DNA of 64,000 nucleotides from contig QFQP01000012.1 of assembly GCA_003243425.1 (NCBI GenBank), positions 62,001 to 126,000 on the forward strand, read 5' to 3'. The translations under genes and the position numbers were made by a program. The notes under the pieces were generated by a model, which was given only the letters and a program-made list of their open reading frames with translations, did no database searches and was not told the origin of the DNA. Shown piece by piece: positions 53,533 through 62,966 of this stretch; position 1 is the first letter of the stretch; the number at the start of each line of letters is the position of its first letter. Origin of the DNA: Archangium gephyra (GTDB lineage: Bacteria > Myxococcota > Myxococcia > Myxococcales > Myxococcaceae).

Positions 53533-56364
53533 GTGGTGAAAACACTGCTGTGCCTGTTGTCGTTGTGCCTCGCCGCGTGCGCACCGAAGCCTCCCCCTGC
53601 CCCACTACCGTCGACGAGCACCACGCCGCCGTGGCCGGTCGAATTCACCGCCAGCCACCTCTCCGAAGTCACGCCGCCACTCGATGCCGCGGTGCTGGAC
53701 CTCGTGCGCGACGCGGTGGTCTCCATCACCACGCCCTCGGCCTCGGGCTCCGGCGTGTTCATCGCCGCCCACGAAGACACGGCGTTCCTCATCACCAACG
53801 CGCACGTCGTCGGCCCGTACGCCTCGGTGACGGTGGGGTGGGTATGGGAGGAAGGCACGGTGCTCAACGCGCAAGCGCGCGTGTTGTCCGTCGCTGACGA
53901 CCTCGACCTCGCGCTGCTGGTGACCAGGCGGCCCGATACGCGGCGCATGCTCGAGCTCGGTGGCTACGCGACGCTTCCTGCACGCTCGGCGCTCTTCGCC
54001 GCGGGCTTCCCGTGGGGCACCGACAACCTCGAACAAGGCGGCTTTCCGTCGGTCACCGTCACCTCGGGCACCAGCGTGCCCATGCGCCACACCGCCACCG
54101 ATGGGCTCGCGCTCTTCATCGGCGGTGTGAACCCCGGCAACAGCGGAGGCGCGGCCGTCGACCTCGATGGTCGCCTGCGCGGCGTGGTGTCAGCGCACGT
54201 CCCCGCGACCGAGCTGAGCCAACTCATTCCCGCGGAGCACGTCGTCACCTTCGTGCACCGCGTGCTGCCCAGACTTCCGCTCACGCTCTCGGACACCCCG
54301 CCCCGCCGCACCGTGTTCGAGCCGCGTTGGCCGGCGAAGGACCTCGCCGTGCCACCGACGCTGGTGGTGGTGCGCAGCGTCGAAGGCATCGGCATCGGCG
54401 CGGTCATCGACGTGCGTGAAGACTCGATGCTGGTGGCGACCGCGAGTTGGCTCGTCGGCCACACAGACTCACCGGTGGCGGTCTCGAGCTGGGACGACGG
54501 CCGACTGCAGGGCGGCAACCTGGCGAAGGTGTTGTTGAACTCGCCGGGTGAAGGGCTCGCGTTGCTGCGCGCGAAGCGCACGCCGGGGGCTCAGGCACTC
54601 ACGCTGCCCACCACCATGCCGCCGCTCGCCGAGACGCAGCCGGTGTGGGCGAACCTGATGAAGCTCGACGGCTTCACCGTGCGGCGACAGGGCACGCTGT
54701 CGGCCATCTTCCGCGGCGTGCAGACCATCGAGGCGATGAAGGTCGACCTCGGCGTGCAGCCGGCTGACCTCGGCGGCCTGGTGTTCGATGCCGAAGGCCG
54801 GCTGCTCGGGCTCTCGATGATGTCCGTGTCGGGCACCAACCTCACCACGTTGATTCCCGCGGCGCGGCTCAACGCGCTGCTGCGAGGCCACCTGCGCGGC
54901 GCGCGGCTGGAGCTCCGCTTCGACGGTGTCGAGCGCTGTGCGCTGGCGATGACGGTGCAGGTGACCGACCCGCTCGCGCGCGTCACGCATGCCGGTGTCT
55001 CCATCGAGCGCGGCGTGAACTACACGCCCGCGTGGCGCGAGGCGATTCCGCACCTCGGCTTCGAGCTGACGCCGGTGGCGGTGAAAGACGGCTACGCCCA
55101 CTTTCAGGCGGTGATTTCGCCGTGCGTCGAAGGCGTGTTGAGCGTGCAACCGTTCGTTCGCGGTGACGGCTTCGTCGAGCGCAGCCCGCAATACGCGATG
55201 ACCGTCGGCAAGCGGGCGAGCGGGCTGCTGATTCGAGGCGTCTTCTTTTCGGGCGCGCTCGACGCGTCGTTGCCGGCGAAGGCGTTCTCGATGCCGGAGC
55301 CCGCAGCATGTTCCGACCGCGACTGGGCAGCGTGTGAGGCGGCCTGCAATCGTGGCGACGCGCGTGAGGCGTGCTTCGAGTTCGGGAAGCGCATGCTGCG
55401 CGTCGACCCGTTCGGGCCCCGCGAGCTGACAGTGGCGCTGACCGCGCTGTCGAAGGCGTGTCGCGAAGGTCTGCCGCTGGCGTGTGGGGTGGTGCGGGAA
55501 ATCACGCCGGGGACACAGGTGGGGGTGCCGACCGCCACGGCGAACGAGCGCTGCGGCAAGGGCTCGCTGCGAGATTGTCTGATGGGCGACCGCAGCGAAG
55601 AGACCGATGAACGGCTGTGTCTGGCGGGCGTCGGGGCGGCGTGTGGCACGCGCGCCGAGTCGAGCGAAGACGGTGACTTCTTCGCGGTGCTGGGTTGCAA
55701 CGCGACGGACGAGCAGTCGTGTCTGCGGTTGGCGATGAACGAGAAGAAGCCACTCGGTGACCGCGCGCGGAGCGCGAAGCGCGCGTGCAGCTTCGGCTTG
55801 CGCGCGGGGTGCCTGGCAGTGGTGCTGCTGGCGTCGACGCACCCGGAGGCGATTGGCCCGTTCGACGCGGACGACGCGTGGAAGCGCGCGTGCGCTGAGG
55901 CGCCGTGTGGCGAGCGCAGGAAGTTGTCGCGGAAAGACGTGGTGGTGGGCCCGAGCACGATTCTCGAGTCGTGGTTGATGGCGCGGGTGCAGCGGGTGAA
56001 GTCGGCGCTGGTGGAGGCCAGGCCGGGGAATGAGGCGTGGGTCGTCGACCGCCCGGACATGGCGGACATCGCGGTGGTGCAGTTCGAAGTGTCGAAGCCG
56101 GAGTTGCTGGCGACGGGGCAGTTGGAGGCGCTCAAGCGCGCGGCGCCGCTGGCGACGCGGTGTCTGTTGGTGAAGCTGAGCTACCTGGACTCGTGGATGA
56201 AGCAGAAGCGCGGCACGGTGCGCGAGGTGGTGGTGAGCAACGCCGGGGTGAATGGGCGGGCGCTGAACGATGACAAGGTCGTGCGCTGCGTGGGGCTGCT
56301 CCGCAATCTGGGCTTCGAGGTGCCGGCAGGCGTGACGGTCACGGTGCGGCTGACGCGCGGCTGA
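53533..56364 (+). CDS. Trypsin-like protease lipoprotein with extra helical and Cys-rich regions
   Basis: A 943-residue predicted lipoprotein (lipobox AAC near residue 16). Residues about 50-245 are a trypsin/HtrA-fold serine protease with catalytic H91 (TNAHVV), D125 (DLALL) and S204 (NPGNSGG). Residues about 260-450 look like a second, degenerate protease module (VVRSVEGIGIGAVI, then NLTTLIPAARL), lacking the triad. After about 600 come Cys-rich short repeats (ACSDRDWAACEAACNRGD, Sel1-like in style) and a mixed end. GTG start; an adjacent GTG one codon later is equivalent. Confidence 0.78.
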   Translation: MVKTLLCLLSLCLAACAPKPPPAPLPSTSTTPPWPVEFTASHLSEVTPPLDAAVLDLVRDAVVSITTPSASGSGVFIAAHEDTAFLITNAHVVGPYASVTVGWVWEEGTVLNAQARVLSVADDLDLALLVTRRPDTRRMLELGGYATLPARSALFAAGFPWGTDNLEQGGFPSVTVTSGTSVPMRHTATDGLALFIGGVNPGNSGGAAVDLDGRLRGVVSAHVPATELSQLIPAEHVVTFVHRVLPRLPLTLSDTPPRRTVFEPRWPAKDLAVPPTLVVVRSVEGIGIGAVIDVREDSMLVATASWLVGHTDSPVAVSSWDDGRLQGGNLAKVLLNSPGEGLALLRAKRTPGAQALTLPTTMPPLAETQPVWANLMKLDGFTVRRQGTLSAIFRGVQTIEAMKVDLGVQPADLGGLVFDAEGRLLGLSMMSVSGTNLTTLIPAARLNALLRGHLRGARLELRFDGVERCALAMTVQVTDPLARVTHAGVSIERGVNYTPAWREAIPHLGFELTPVAVKDGYAHFQAVISPCVEGVLSVQPFVRGDGFVERSPQYAMTVGKRASGLLIRGVFFSGALDASLPAKAFSMPEPAACSDRDWAACEAACNRGDAREACFEFGKRMLRVDPFGPRELTVALTALSKACREGLPLACGVVREITPGTQVGVPTATANERCGKGSLRDCLMGDRSEETDERLCLAGVGAACGTRAESSEDGDFFAVLGCNATDEQSCLRLAMNEKKPLGDRARSAKRACSFGLRAGCLAVVLLASTHPEAIGPFDADDAWKRACAEAPCGERRKLSRKDVVVGPSTILESWLMARVQRVKSALVEARPGNEAWVVDRPDMADIAVVQFEVSKPELLATGQLEALKRAAPLATRCLLVKLSYLDSWMKQKRGTVREVVVSNAGVNGRALNDDKVVRCVGLLRNLGFEVPAGVTVTVRLTRG

Positions 56365-56466
56365 GGAGTCAGGGAAGGTCCACGATGAAGACCGACCCGA
56401 TGGGTGGTGCGGTGTTCGTGACGATGCGAGCGCCGCGCGAAGCGCGTCAACGTGGCGGCGCCGTGC

Positions 56467-56895
56467 TCACTTCGAGACCCCACAGCCGGTGCGGACGAGC
56501 TCCACCACGAGGCAGGTGAAGTAGCCGTCGATGGCGCCCACGCAGCCTTGATTGCGGTCGACCACCACGCCGTCCTTCGCCTGGAGAATCTCGACGATTC
56601 CGAACTCGCGCTGCACCTTGATGGCGAGGCCGTTCGTCATCTGCTCGAGCTCGACGAAGAAGGGCCGGCCCTCGAACGAGAGCCGAAGCGACCCGTTCCT
56701 GAATTCGTACTGCATGGGAACGTTCGCCTGGCAGAGCTCTGCTCGTGCGAAGCGAAACAGCCTGGCGCCGGTCGTCATCGCCTGCCGCAGCAACGCGCGC
56801 CGGTCGTCGTCGCTCTCGTCGATGGGCACCGGTGCGTCGGGCCGACGCGCGAGCACCGCAGCAAGTTGCGTCTTCACTTCGTATTTCCAGCTCAA
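56467..56895 (-). CDS. Small protein of unknown function
   Basis: A 142-residue protein with no signal peptide. It has a long helix (RRALLRQAMTTGARLFRFARAELC) followed by strands (SLRLSFEGRPFFVELEQM, AKDGVVVDRNQG). Not recognised. Minus-strand, 102 bp from the previous stop and just before a minus-strand membrane protease gene. Confidence 0.55.
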   Translation of the reverse strand: MSWKYEVKTQLAAVLARRPDAPVPIDESDDDRRALLRQAMTTGARLFRFARAELCQANVPMQYEFRNGSLRLSFEGRPFFVELEQMTNGLAIKVQREFGIVEILQAKDGVVVDRNQGCVGAIDGYFTCLVVELVRTGCGVSK

Positions 56896-56997
56896 GCCAC
56901 TCCCGCATCTCCCCCGAGATGCGCCGCACGTTCCCCGGGCGCGTGTCTGTGTTCGGGCTGTGTATGAACGTGGCGCGTGGGTGGCGAGTGCCGCGCA

Positions 56998-57846
56998 TCA
57001 CGCTCGCGCGTGGAGGCCAGCACGTGCGCGCCCTCGACGCCGCAGGAACGCCAGCACCCAGCCGACGACCAACGCGCCGAAGCACACCGCGGTGAACGTC
57101 AGGTACGAGTTCACCAACCGCTGCTCCGACCAGCCGAGCTGATCCACCAACCGCGTCGCATCTGAAAGCCCCGCGCCTTCGTTGCGACCGAAGGGAATCT
57201 CGGCCCAGTCGCGCTTCGCCGAGAGCCACTGCACGGCGATGTCTGAAAACCCGCCTGCGCCGATGACCAGGAAGCCCCAGCGCAGCCCGCCGTGCGACAG
57301 CCGCGCGCCGTCGGGCAGGAACACGGTCGCCATCAACGCCGTGCCGAACAACAACGCGCCACCGTCACCCATGAAGATGATGAGCGCCTCGCGCGGCCGC
57401 GCGGGAACCGACAACCCCAGCACCAGCACCCCCATCAACGCCGCCGGCACCCACCACGCGCGCGCTTCGCGGCTGCGCAACCACCACGCCCACGCGCCGA
57501 GGCCCGCGAAGAGGAAGAGCGTGAACGGCACGCTGCGTTCACCACCGCGCGTGAGCCACGGCAGGGGAATCGCGAAACCGCCGGTGAACCACGACGTCGC
57601 CGCGTGCCCCAGCTCGTGGAGCCACATGCCGAAGAAGATGCGCACCAGCATGTGCCCGAACCCGGTGAAGCAGAGCGCCAGCATCACCCCGAGCACCACC
57701 GGCAAGGCCACCAACCGCGCGCGCTCGAACAGGCGCGGCGCGTCGTCGACGACCTGAACCGGCGCCGAGACGGGCGCGACGGCGAAGCCGCTGTCCGGGC
57801 AGTCGTAGAAGTGACCCTTCTGGGCACCGCAGCGCGCACAGGCCAT
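56998..57846 (-). CDS. Zinc-ribbon M50-like membrane protein
   Basis: A 282-residue protein with an N-terminal Cys motif (CARC, then C16 in FYDC), a variable linker and about seven membrane helices. A HELGH motif at residues 77-81 lies in a membrane helix and resembles M50/site-2 proteases, but the second M50 motif (NxxPxxxxDG) is not seen clearly, so it could be an inactive relative. TAGGTG lies 6 nt before the ATG at 57846. It shares layout with the stronger candidate at 19003-20007. Confidence 0.68.
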   Translation of the reverse strand: MACARCGAQKGHFYDCPDSGFAVAPVSAPVQVVDDAPRLFERARLVALPVVLGVMLALCFTGFGHMLVRIFFGMWLHELGHAATSWFTGGFAIPLPWLTRGGERSVPFTLFLFAGLGAWAWWLRSREARAWWVPAALMGVLVLGLSVPARPREALIIFMGDGGALLFGTALMATVFLPDGARLSHGGLRWGFLVIGAGGFSDIAVQWLSAKRDWAEIPFGRNEGAGLSDATRLVDQLGWSEQRLVNSYLTFTAVCFGALVVGWVLAFLRRRGRARAGLHARA

Positions 57847-57891
57847 GCGCAACACCTAGCACGACGGTCCGAATGGCCGGCGTCGCCGCGC

Positions 57892-58359
57892 TCAACGCGG
57901 GCGCACGCTGCCGCGCATCGACAGCGGCAGGCCCATGGGCGACGCGTTGCAGTCCGGCGCCGTCGCCTCCAACTCGACGCCGTCTTTCACGCGCTTCGCG
58001 GTGCCCGAGATCTTCCGGCACGTGGCCGTGGTGCGCAGCTGCCCCGAGAACGCGGGGAAGGAACACCGCGAGTCGCTGAACTTCAGGTCGTCACCGTCGC
58101 GCGTGGCGTAGAGGTCGCAGCTGGCCTTCGAGTCGTTCGGGTCTTCGAGGTGCAACGTGACGCCACCCACGGTGTTGGCGTGCGCCGACACCTTCAACGA
58201 GCCCGCGCCTTCCAGTCGCAACCCCAGGCGCGTCAACGCCGCGGCGCTCAACTGGTCCTTCGTGGCGCCCTTCGCCTGCACCTTCGCGGTCAGCCCGTCG
58301 AACTCCCACATGTCGGGTGCGGCGCTCAGCAACAGCGAGACGGCGAGTGCGAGGTGCAT
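57892..58359 (-). CDS. Exported protein of unknown function
   Basis: A 155-residue protein with a short signal peptide (MHLALAVSLLLSAAPD). The mature part has alternating strands and four Cys (ASCDLYA, DSRCSFPA, TATCRK, APDCNA), suggesting two disulfides. No family recognised. A GTG directly upstream (58362) is an alternative start, but TAGTCT lies exactly 6 nt before the ATG at 58359. Confidence 0.65.
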   Translation of the reverse strand: MHLALAVSLLLSAAPDMWEFDGLTAKVQAKGATKDQLSAAALTRLGLRLEGAGSLKVSAHANTVGGVTLHLEDPNDSKASCDLYATRDGDDLKFSDSRCSFPAFSGQLRTTATCRKISGTAKRVKDGVELEATAPDCNASPMGLPLSMRGSVRPR

Positions 58360-58365
58360 CACTTG

Positions 58366-58371
58366 AGACTA
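58366..58371 (-). promoter_or_regulatory. Candidate -10 element (TAGTCT)
   Basis: On the minus strand this is TAGTCT, ending 6 nt before the ATG at 58359, a clean leaderless-type spacing. Confidence 0.45.
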
Positions 58372-58382
58372 CATGGGCGCCC

Positions 58383-59162
58383 ATGACGGTCACGCTCATC
58401 GACGACATCGAAACCAGTAGAGAAGGCAGCACGTTGCTCATTCGCTTCGCGCGGCCCGCGAAGAAGAACGCGCTCACCATCGCCATGTACGAGCGCTTGA
58501 ACGCGGCGCTCGCGGAGGCGGCGAAAGACGACGGAGTGACCTCGGTCATCTTCGCCAGCACCAGCGAGACGTTCACCGCCGGCAACGACCTCGGCGACTT
58601 CATGCAGAACCCGCCCACCGGTGAAGACTCGCCGGTCTTCAAGTTCATCCGCGCGCTGTCGGAGTTCGACAAGCCGCTCATCGCCGCGGTCGACGGCAAG
58701 GGTGTGGGTCTGGGGCTCACGCTGCTGCTGCACTGTGACTTCGTGTACGTGACCGAGCGCGCGTCGCTGGTCGCCCCGTTCGTGAACCTGGGCCTGGTGC
58801 CGGAGGCCGCGTCGTCGCTCTTGCTGCCGCGCCTCGTCGGTCACGTGCGCGCGTCCGAGATTCTGCTGCTCGGTGAGCCGCTGTCGGGCCCCAAGGCCGT
58901 GGAGCTCGGTCTGGCCAACGCGGTGGTGGCGGCGGAGCAGCTGTTGGAAAAAGCGAAGGCCACCGCGCGCGCGCTCGCCGACAAGCCGCCCACGGCGCTC
59001 AAGTTGAGCAAGCGCCTGATGAAGGACGAGCCAACGGTGATTTCGAAGCGCATGAGCGACGAAGGCGCACATTTCATTGCTCAGCTGGCGTCGGCCGAAG
59101 TTGCAGAAGCCATCACTGCCTTCTTCGAGAAGCGAAAGCCCGACTTCAGCAAGAAGGGTTGA
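58383..59162 (+). CDS. Enoyl-CoA hydratase/isomerase-family protein
   Basis: A 259-residue crotonase-fold protein. The oxyanion-hole segments FTAGNDLGDF and VDGKGVGLGLTLLLHCDFVYV are present. At the first catalytic position the canonical Glu of hydratases is not obvious in the G-x-x-P-E-A-A context (VPEAASSLLL), so isomerase, hydratase or other CoA chemistry are all possible. It may act in fatty-acid degradation. It starts divergently from the exported protein gene at 57892-58359. Confidence 0.85.
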   Translation: MTVTLIDDIETSREGSTLLIRFARPAKKNALTIAMYERLNAALAEAAKDDGVTSVIFASTSETFTAGNDLGDFMQNPPTGEDSPVFKFIRALSEFDKPLIAAVDGKGVGLGLTLLLHCDFVYVTERASLVAPFVNLGLVPEAASSLLLPRLVGHVRASEILLLGEPLSGPKAVELGLANAVVAAEQLLEKAKATARALADKPPTALKLSKRLMKDEPTVISKRMSDEGAHFIAQLASAEVAEAITAFFEKRKPDFSKKG

Positions 59163-59254
59163 ACAGCAGCGCGGCCGCGGGTCACCGGTGCTCCAGCGCC
59201 GGTCTCGTGCGACCCGTCGCGCAGCGCGGCGCCCCCCGCTACTGATCCCTGGTC

Positions 59255-60910
59255 GTGGGCGCTCTTCTCGACGTGTTCATTCCCAGGCCGCTCGACGGCC
59301 AGTGGCAGCCACGTTTTCTGGTGCGCCTGTGGGCCTTCGGAGTTCTGTTCGCCCTCACGTTCGGCTCGTTTGCGTTGCTGCAGGGGCTTCACCTGCTGGC
59401 GCTGTCACTCGGGGTGTTGATCGCCGGCGGCGTGGGCAACCTGCTGCTGCTGCGCGCGACGGCGCGCGTCGGCCTGGTGGTCAACACGTCGCTCGCGGTG
59501 GTCACGCCGGTGCTGGCCGTGGCGGGTCTGCTGCAGAACCCGCCGAACACGTTGGGTCCCGTCTTCCTCGTGCTCGTTCCGCTGCTTGCGGGCTTCATGC
59601 TCAGCCGACGTCTGCTGTGGTTCTGGCTGGTGGTGGCGGCGACCTTCGGCGGCGTCTCCGAGTGGATGATGGCGAGCGGGCTGCATCTACAGGGGTCACC
59701 TCGGCCCAACGCGGGCATGGTCATCGCGGCGAACGTGGTGGCGTTGATGCTCCTGGTGGTGTCGTTCGTGCGGTGGGTCGACACCATGCGCACCGACATG
59801 GTGGAGCGCCTCGAGGCCGCGAGCCGCGCACGCACGCTCTTCCTCGCCAACGTGAGCCATGAGATCCGCACTCCGATGAACGGGGTGCTGGGCCTCACCG
59901 AACTGATGCTCGGCGGTGAGCTCGAGCCGTCTCAACGCGAGAAGCTCGAGCTCGCGCAGCGCAGCGGCGTGGCGATGGTCGCGCTCATCGACGACCTGCT
60001 GCTGCTCACGCGCGCCGAGAGTGGCCACCTGGTGCTCACGCCGACGGCCGTGCCCACGCGCAAGCTGGTGGCCGACGTGGTCGCCCTCTATCGGAGTGAA
60101 GCTGAGAAGTCGGGGCTCGAGCTGGTCAGCTACGTCGCGCCCTCGGTGCCGGCGGCAGTGCAACTCGACGGCGTTCGCTACCAGCAGGTGATCACCAACC
60201 TGATCAGCAACGCGCTCAAGTACGGCGAGCGAGGCACCGTCGAGCTGCGGCTCGAACGCGAGGTGGAGCAACTGGTGCTGACGGTGCGCGACGAAGGCTC
60301 AGGCATCGCCCCACAACTGCTGGAACGGCTCTTCAGACCCTTCGAGCGGGCGAATGACGCCACGACGCGGCAGCACGGCGGCAGCGGGCTCGGGCTCGCG
60401 CTCACCAAGCAGCTGGTCGAGCAGATGGGCGGCACCATCACCGTCGATTCTCAGCCGGGCCGCGGGAGCCGCTTCCTGGTGAAGCTGCCATGTATCGAAG
60501 CAGTGATGCCCACGGCGACCGAGACGCTCGAGGCGAGCCGCGCCGACCGCCGCCTGCGCGTGCTGGTGGTGGACGACAACCCGGTGAACCTGCGCGTGGC
60601 CAGCGGGCTCGCAGAGCGCGCGGGCTGTTCGGTGCAGTTGGCGCGCTCGGGGCTCGAAGCGCTCGAAGCGGTGCGTGAGCAGGACTTCTCGCTGGTGTTC
60701 ATGGACTGTCAGATGCCGGGCATGGACGGCTTCGAGGCCACGCGGCGCATTCGTGCGCTCAAGCCCGACCCGCGGCTGCGCATCGTGGCGCTCACCGCGA
60801 CGGGCGGGCCCGAAGAGCACAGCGCGTGTCTGCGCGCCGGCATGGACGACTTCATGGTCAAGCCGGTGTCGCTGGCGATGGTGAAGCGCGCGGTCGCGGC
60901 GTGCGAGTGA
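59255..60910 (+). CDS. Hybrid sensor histidine kinase
   Basis: A 551-residue hybrid kinase. Residues 10-175 contain about six hydrophobic helices. The HisKA site is H202 (NVSHEIRTPMN), the ATPase has N-box NLISNALKYG, G1 RDEGSGIAP and GGSGLGLALTKQLVEQMGG, and a receiver domain from about 430 has the phosphorylated Asp D484 in FMDCQMPGMDG. The ligand is unknown. It starts with GTG. It is convergent with the sigma-like gene (4 nt between stops). Confidence 0.92.
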   Translation: MGALLDVFIPRPLDGQWQPRFLVRLWAFGVLFALTFGSFALLQGLHLLALSLGVLIAGGVGNLLLLRATARVGLVVNTSLAVVTPVLAVAGLLQNPPNTLGPVFLVLVPLLAGFMLSRRLLWFWLVVAATFGGVSEWMMASGLHLQGSPRPNAGMVIAANVVALMLLVVSFVRWVDTMRTDMVERLEAASRARTLFLANVSHEIRTPMNGVLGLTELMLGGELEPSQREKLELAQRSGVAMVALIDDLLLLTRAESGHLVLTPTAVPTRKLVADVVALYRSEAEKSGLELVSYVAPSVPAAVQLDGVRYQQVITNLISNALKYGERGTVELRLEREVEQLVLTVRDEGSGIAPQLLERLFRPFERANDATTRQHGGSGLGLALTKQLVEQMGGTITVDSQPGRGSRFLVKLPCIEAVMPTATETLEASRADRRLRVLVVDDNPVNLRVASGLAERAGCSVQLARSGLEALEAVREQDFSLVFMDCQMPGMDGFEATRRIRALKPDPRLRIVALTATGGPEEHSACLRAGMDDFMVKPVSLAMVKRAVAACE

Positions 60911-60913
60911 CGG

Positions 60914-61744
60914 CTACTCGCGCAGCATGCGGTTGAGCGAAATCTCGAGGTTGCTCTGGAGCGCGCCGAGCAGGCTCTGCAGCTCGGAGCCGGTGAGCTT
61001 GAGGCGCTCGGCGAGGTTCTTCCGCGTGCGCTCGAGCAGCGCGTCGCGGGCGGCGTTCACCCAACGCGCGGCGGTGGCGCGGTGCGCGCCGTAGATGGCG
61101 CCGATCTGATCGACCGAGAGCCGGTCGATGATGGAGAGCCGCAGCAGGTTGCGGTCTTTGGCGTCGAGCGACGCGAGCGCGTCGGCGAAGGCCGCGGTGA
61201 AGTCGGCGCGGTGCGTGGAGCGCACGTAGTCGAGCTCGAGGTCGCGGCCTTGAAAGGGCATCGCCTCCAGCGCCTCGTCTTCGTGCGGCGTCTCCTTGCC
61301 GGTGTCGCGGCGCAGGTTGAGCGCGAGCCGCAGCGCCACGGTGCGCGCCCACGCGACGAGCGCGCCCTTGCCGGAATATTCGGCGAGCCGCGGTGCCGCG
61401 CCGACGAGCAGGCGTTCGCGCACCAGCTGCTGCACCTCGTCGAGGAAGGCGCGCGACGAGTCGATGCCGGCGACGGCTTTGTCGATGCGCGCAATCACCT
61501 GCTCGTCGAGCGCGGCGAGCGCGGCCGGGTCACCCGCGAGACAGGCCGTGGCGAGGAAGAGGTCGGGCCCACGCACGGTCTCGAGCCCATCGGCCGCGTG
61601 CTTCTTGAGCGCGAGCACGAAGCGGTCGTCTGCGAGTTTCACGAGCGGCCACTGCGCGCGAGACGCGGAGAGCAAAGCGTCGATGGCGGCACTGCGCGGG
61701 TCGTCAGCGGAAGCACCGGGGGCGTAGAGCTGAAGCAGGGTCAC
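60914..61744 (-). CDS. Myxobacterial sigma-70-like factor (gmx1 type)
   Basis: A 276-residue protein that looks like a divergent sigma-70 factor of the Myxococcales-specific type (TIGR03001-like). The region-2-like helices include LVAWARTVALRLALNLRRD, and region 4 is IIDRLSVDQIGAIYGAHRATAARWVNAARDALLERTRKNL (in pieces). The N-terminal 60 residues are variable. It may drive a developmental or stress regulon. GTG start, with TATCAT 11 nt upstream. Confidence 0.82.
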   Translation of the reverse strand: MTLLQLYAPGASADDPRSAAIDALLSASRAQWPLVKLADDRFVLALKKHAADGLETVRGPDLFLATACLAGDPAALAALDEQVIARIDKAVAGIDSSRAFLDEVQQLVRERLLVGAAPRLAEYSGKGALVAWARTVALRLALNLRRDTGKETPHEDEALEAMPFQGRDLELDYVRSTHRADFTAAFADALASLDAKDRNLLRLSIIDRLSVDQIGAIYGAHRATAARWVNAARDALLERTRKNLAERLKLTGSELQSLLGALQSNLEISLNRMLRE

Positions 61745-61765
61745 GAGTGCCGGCGATGATACGCA

Positions 61766-62296
61766 CTATTCTTCAAGCAACGCGTTCAACTCGGCCGCGT
61801 TCACCGTCGGCACCAGGGCTGACACCAGGCGCTTCAACTTCGGTGACCGTGTCGCGATCACGTCGAGGTGCTTCTGGCTCGCGGCGATGGCCGACTTCGT
61901 CGCAGCGCTCACCGCCGGGCCCCACGACCCCGCGTGCGAGCCATGCGGGGCATCGAAGGTGGCGGCGATGCCGATGCAGGCGAGCAGTTGAACGACGGCG
62001 TTCTCGGTTTCTTCCGAGGGTTCGGCGCCGGCGCCCCAGGCCGCGATGAAGGGAAACGCGTACGCGGTCGATTCGTAGATGGTGCCCTGATGGCAGATGT
62101 TGCCGAACAGCAGGTGCACGGCTTCGTCGAGCGACTCGTCGTCGGTTCCACCGAGCAACTGCAGCGACGCCGGCACGTTCTCGTGAGCCGCCTTGCCGAC
62201 GCCGGTGCCGTAGGCGTGCTCGAGCTCGTCCCACGGCACTTTGTGGACCTCCATCAACGCAGCGACGCCGGTCTCTTTCGGAACGTAGATGGCCAT
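61766..62296 (-). CDS. HEAT-repeat-like protein
   Basis: A 176-residue cytoplasmic protein. Its first half (VHKVPWDELEHAYGTG, then LQLLGGTDDESLDEAVHLLFGNICHQGTIYESTAYAFPFIAAW in pieces) matches a family of HEAT-like proteins often seen near toxin-immunity or SMI1-type genes in myxobacteria. The C-terminal half is a long helix. Function unknown. It starts in an ATGATCA sequence. Confidence 0.65.
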   Translation of the reverse strand: MAIYVPKETGVAALMEVHKVPWDELEHAYGTGVGKAAHENVPASLQLLGGTDDESLDEAVHLLFGNICHQGTIYESTAYAFPFIAAWGAGAEPSEETENAVVQLLACIGIAATFDAPHGSHAGSWGPAVSAATKSAIAASQKHLDVIATRSPKLKRLVSALVPTVNAAELNALLEE

Positions 62297-62639
62297 GATC
62301 AGCCCCCTCTCGTTTGAAGTGGGCGAAGGCTCGGGGTGAGGGCGAGCGGCCTCCTCATGCGATGCGTCTCGAAACAGTCTTCACACACGGCGTAGAGGTC
62401 GAGCATGAGCAGCACGCTAACCCGCGCACCTGATTGAAGAAGCACCTGCCCTGGGCGACGTGACGAGGTTCGGCCCCGGGCTCGGAGAAGCTGATCAGCA
62501 CCTCGTGCGAAGTGACCTGACGCGGAGGCCGCGAGCGCGCCACGGACTGACGCCCCGTCGTGCCAGCGAGGCGAAGACCTCGAGACCTCGACGCCGCCGC
62601 CGGCGTGGAACCCGCCTATCGATAAGGTGCGACAGGTGT
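62297..62639. other. Intergenic region with REP-like sequence
   Basis: A 343-bp gap without a strong gene. It includes the REP-like CCCCTCTC...CTCGGGGTGAGGG (62298-62343). A short minus-strand frame (62299-62406) starting MLDLYAVCEDCFETHR has a CxxC pair but its 3' end is the REP-like element, so it may be a truncated remnant. Nothing else is convincing. Confidence 0.5.
62298..62343. repeat. REP-like element
   Basis: The left CCCCTCTC and right GGGGTGAGGGCG flank a short loop and resemble the 53489-53528 element, with the TCGGGGTGAGGG-type end typical of dispersed repeats. Confidence 0.45.
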
Positions 62640-62966
62640 TCAGTAGGGGCGTGTGTGCAACGCACACCAGAGCCGGTGCCACAGCTCCAACGGCTCGAGC
62701 TGGCTCAGGCCCATGAACTGCGCGTCATTCGTCTCGATGATCCACCATCGCCCATCTTCCGCCGGGCCGATGTCGACGCCCACCAACGGTGACTCGAAGC
62801 GCGTCGCTGCGGTCTTCACCAACGCCCGAACATGATCAGCCTCGTCACGCTCGAGCGCGGTCAACGAATCGACACCGTCCCAATACGGAGCGAGCCCCAG
62901 CACCTCGCCGCGAAACACCACTGCCCGACATTCGCGGCCAGCGGGCAGCTCGACCGGAATCCCGAC
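62640..62966 (-). pseudogene. 5'-truncated R2K-type ATP-grasp fragment
   Basis: An open frame of about 108 residues without a proper start. It resembles the C-terminal part of ATP-grasp proteins of the DUF4343/R2K kind: ECRAVVFRGEVLG, then VGVDIGPAEDGRWWIIETNDAQF, with the metal-binding E-x-N. The frame begins directly after the stop of the isoaspartate methyltransferase gene, so the N-terminal substrate and ATP lobes are missing. A possible GTG inside (62921) could make a 93-residue product without function. Confidence 0.65.

Noticed and set aside
62460..62792. Plus-strand frame of 110 codons
   Set aside because: Overlaps the ATP-grasp fragment antisense and has no recognisable motif.
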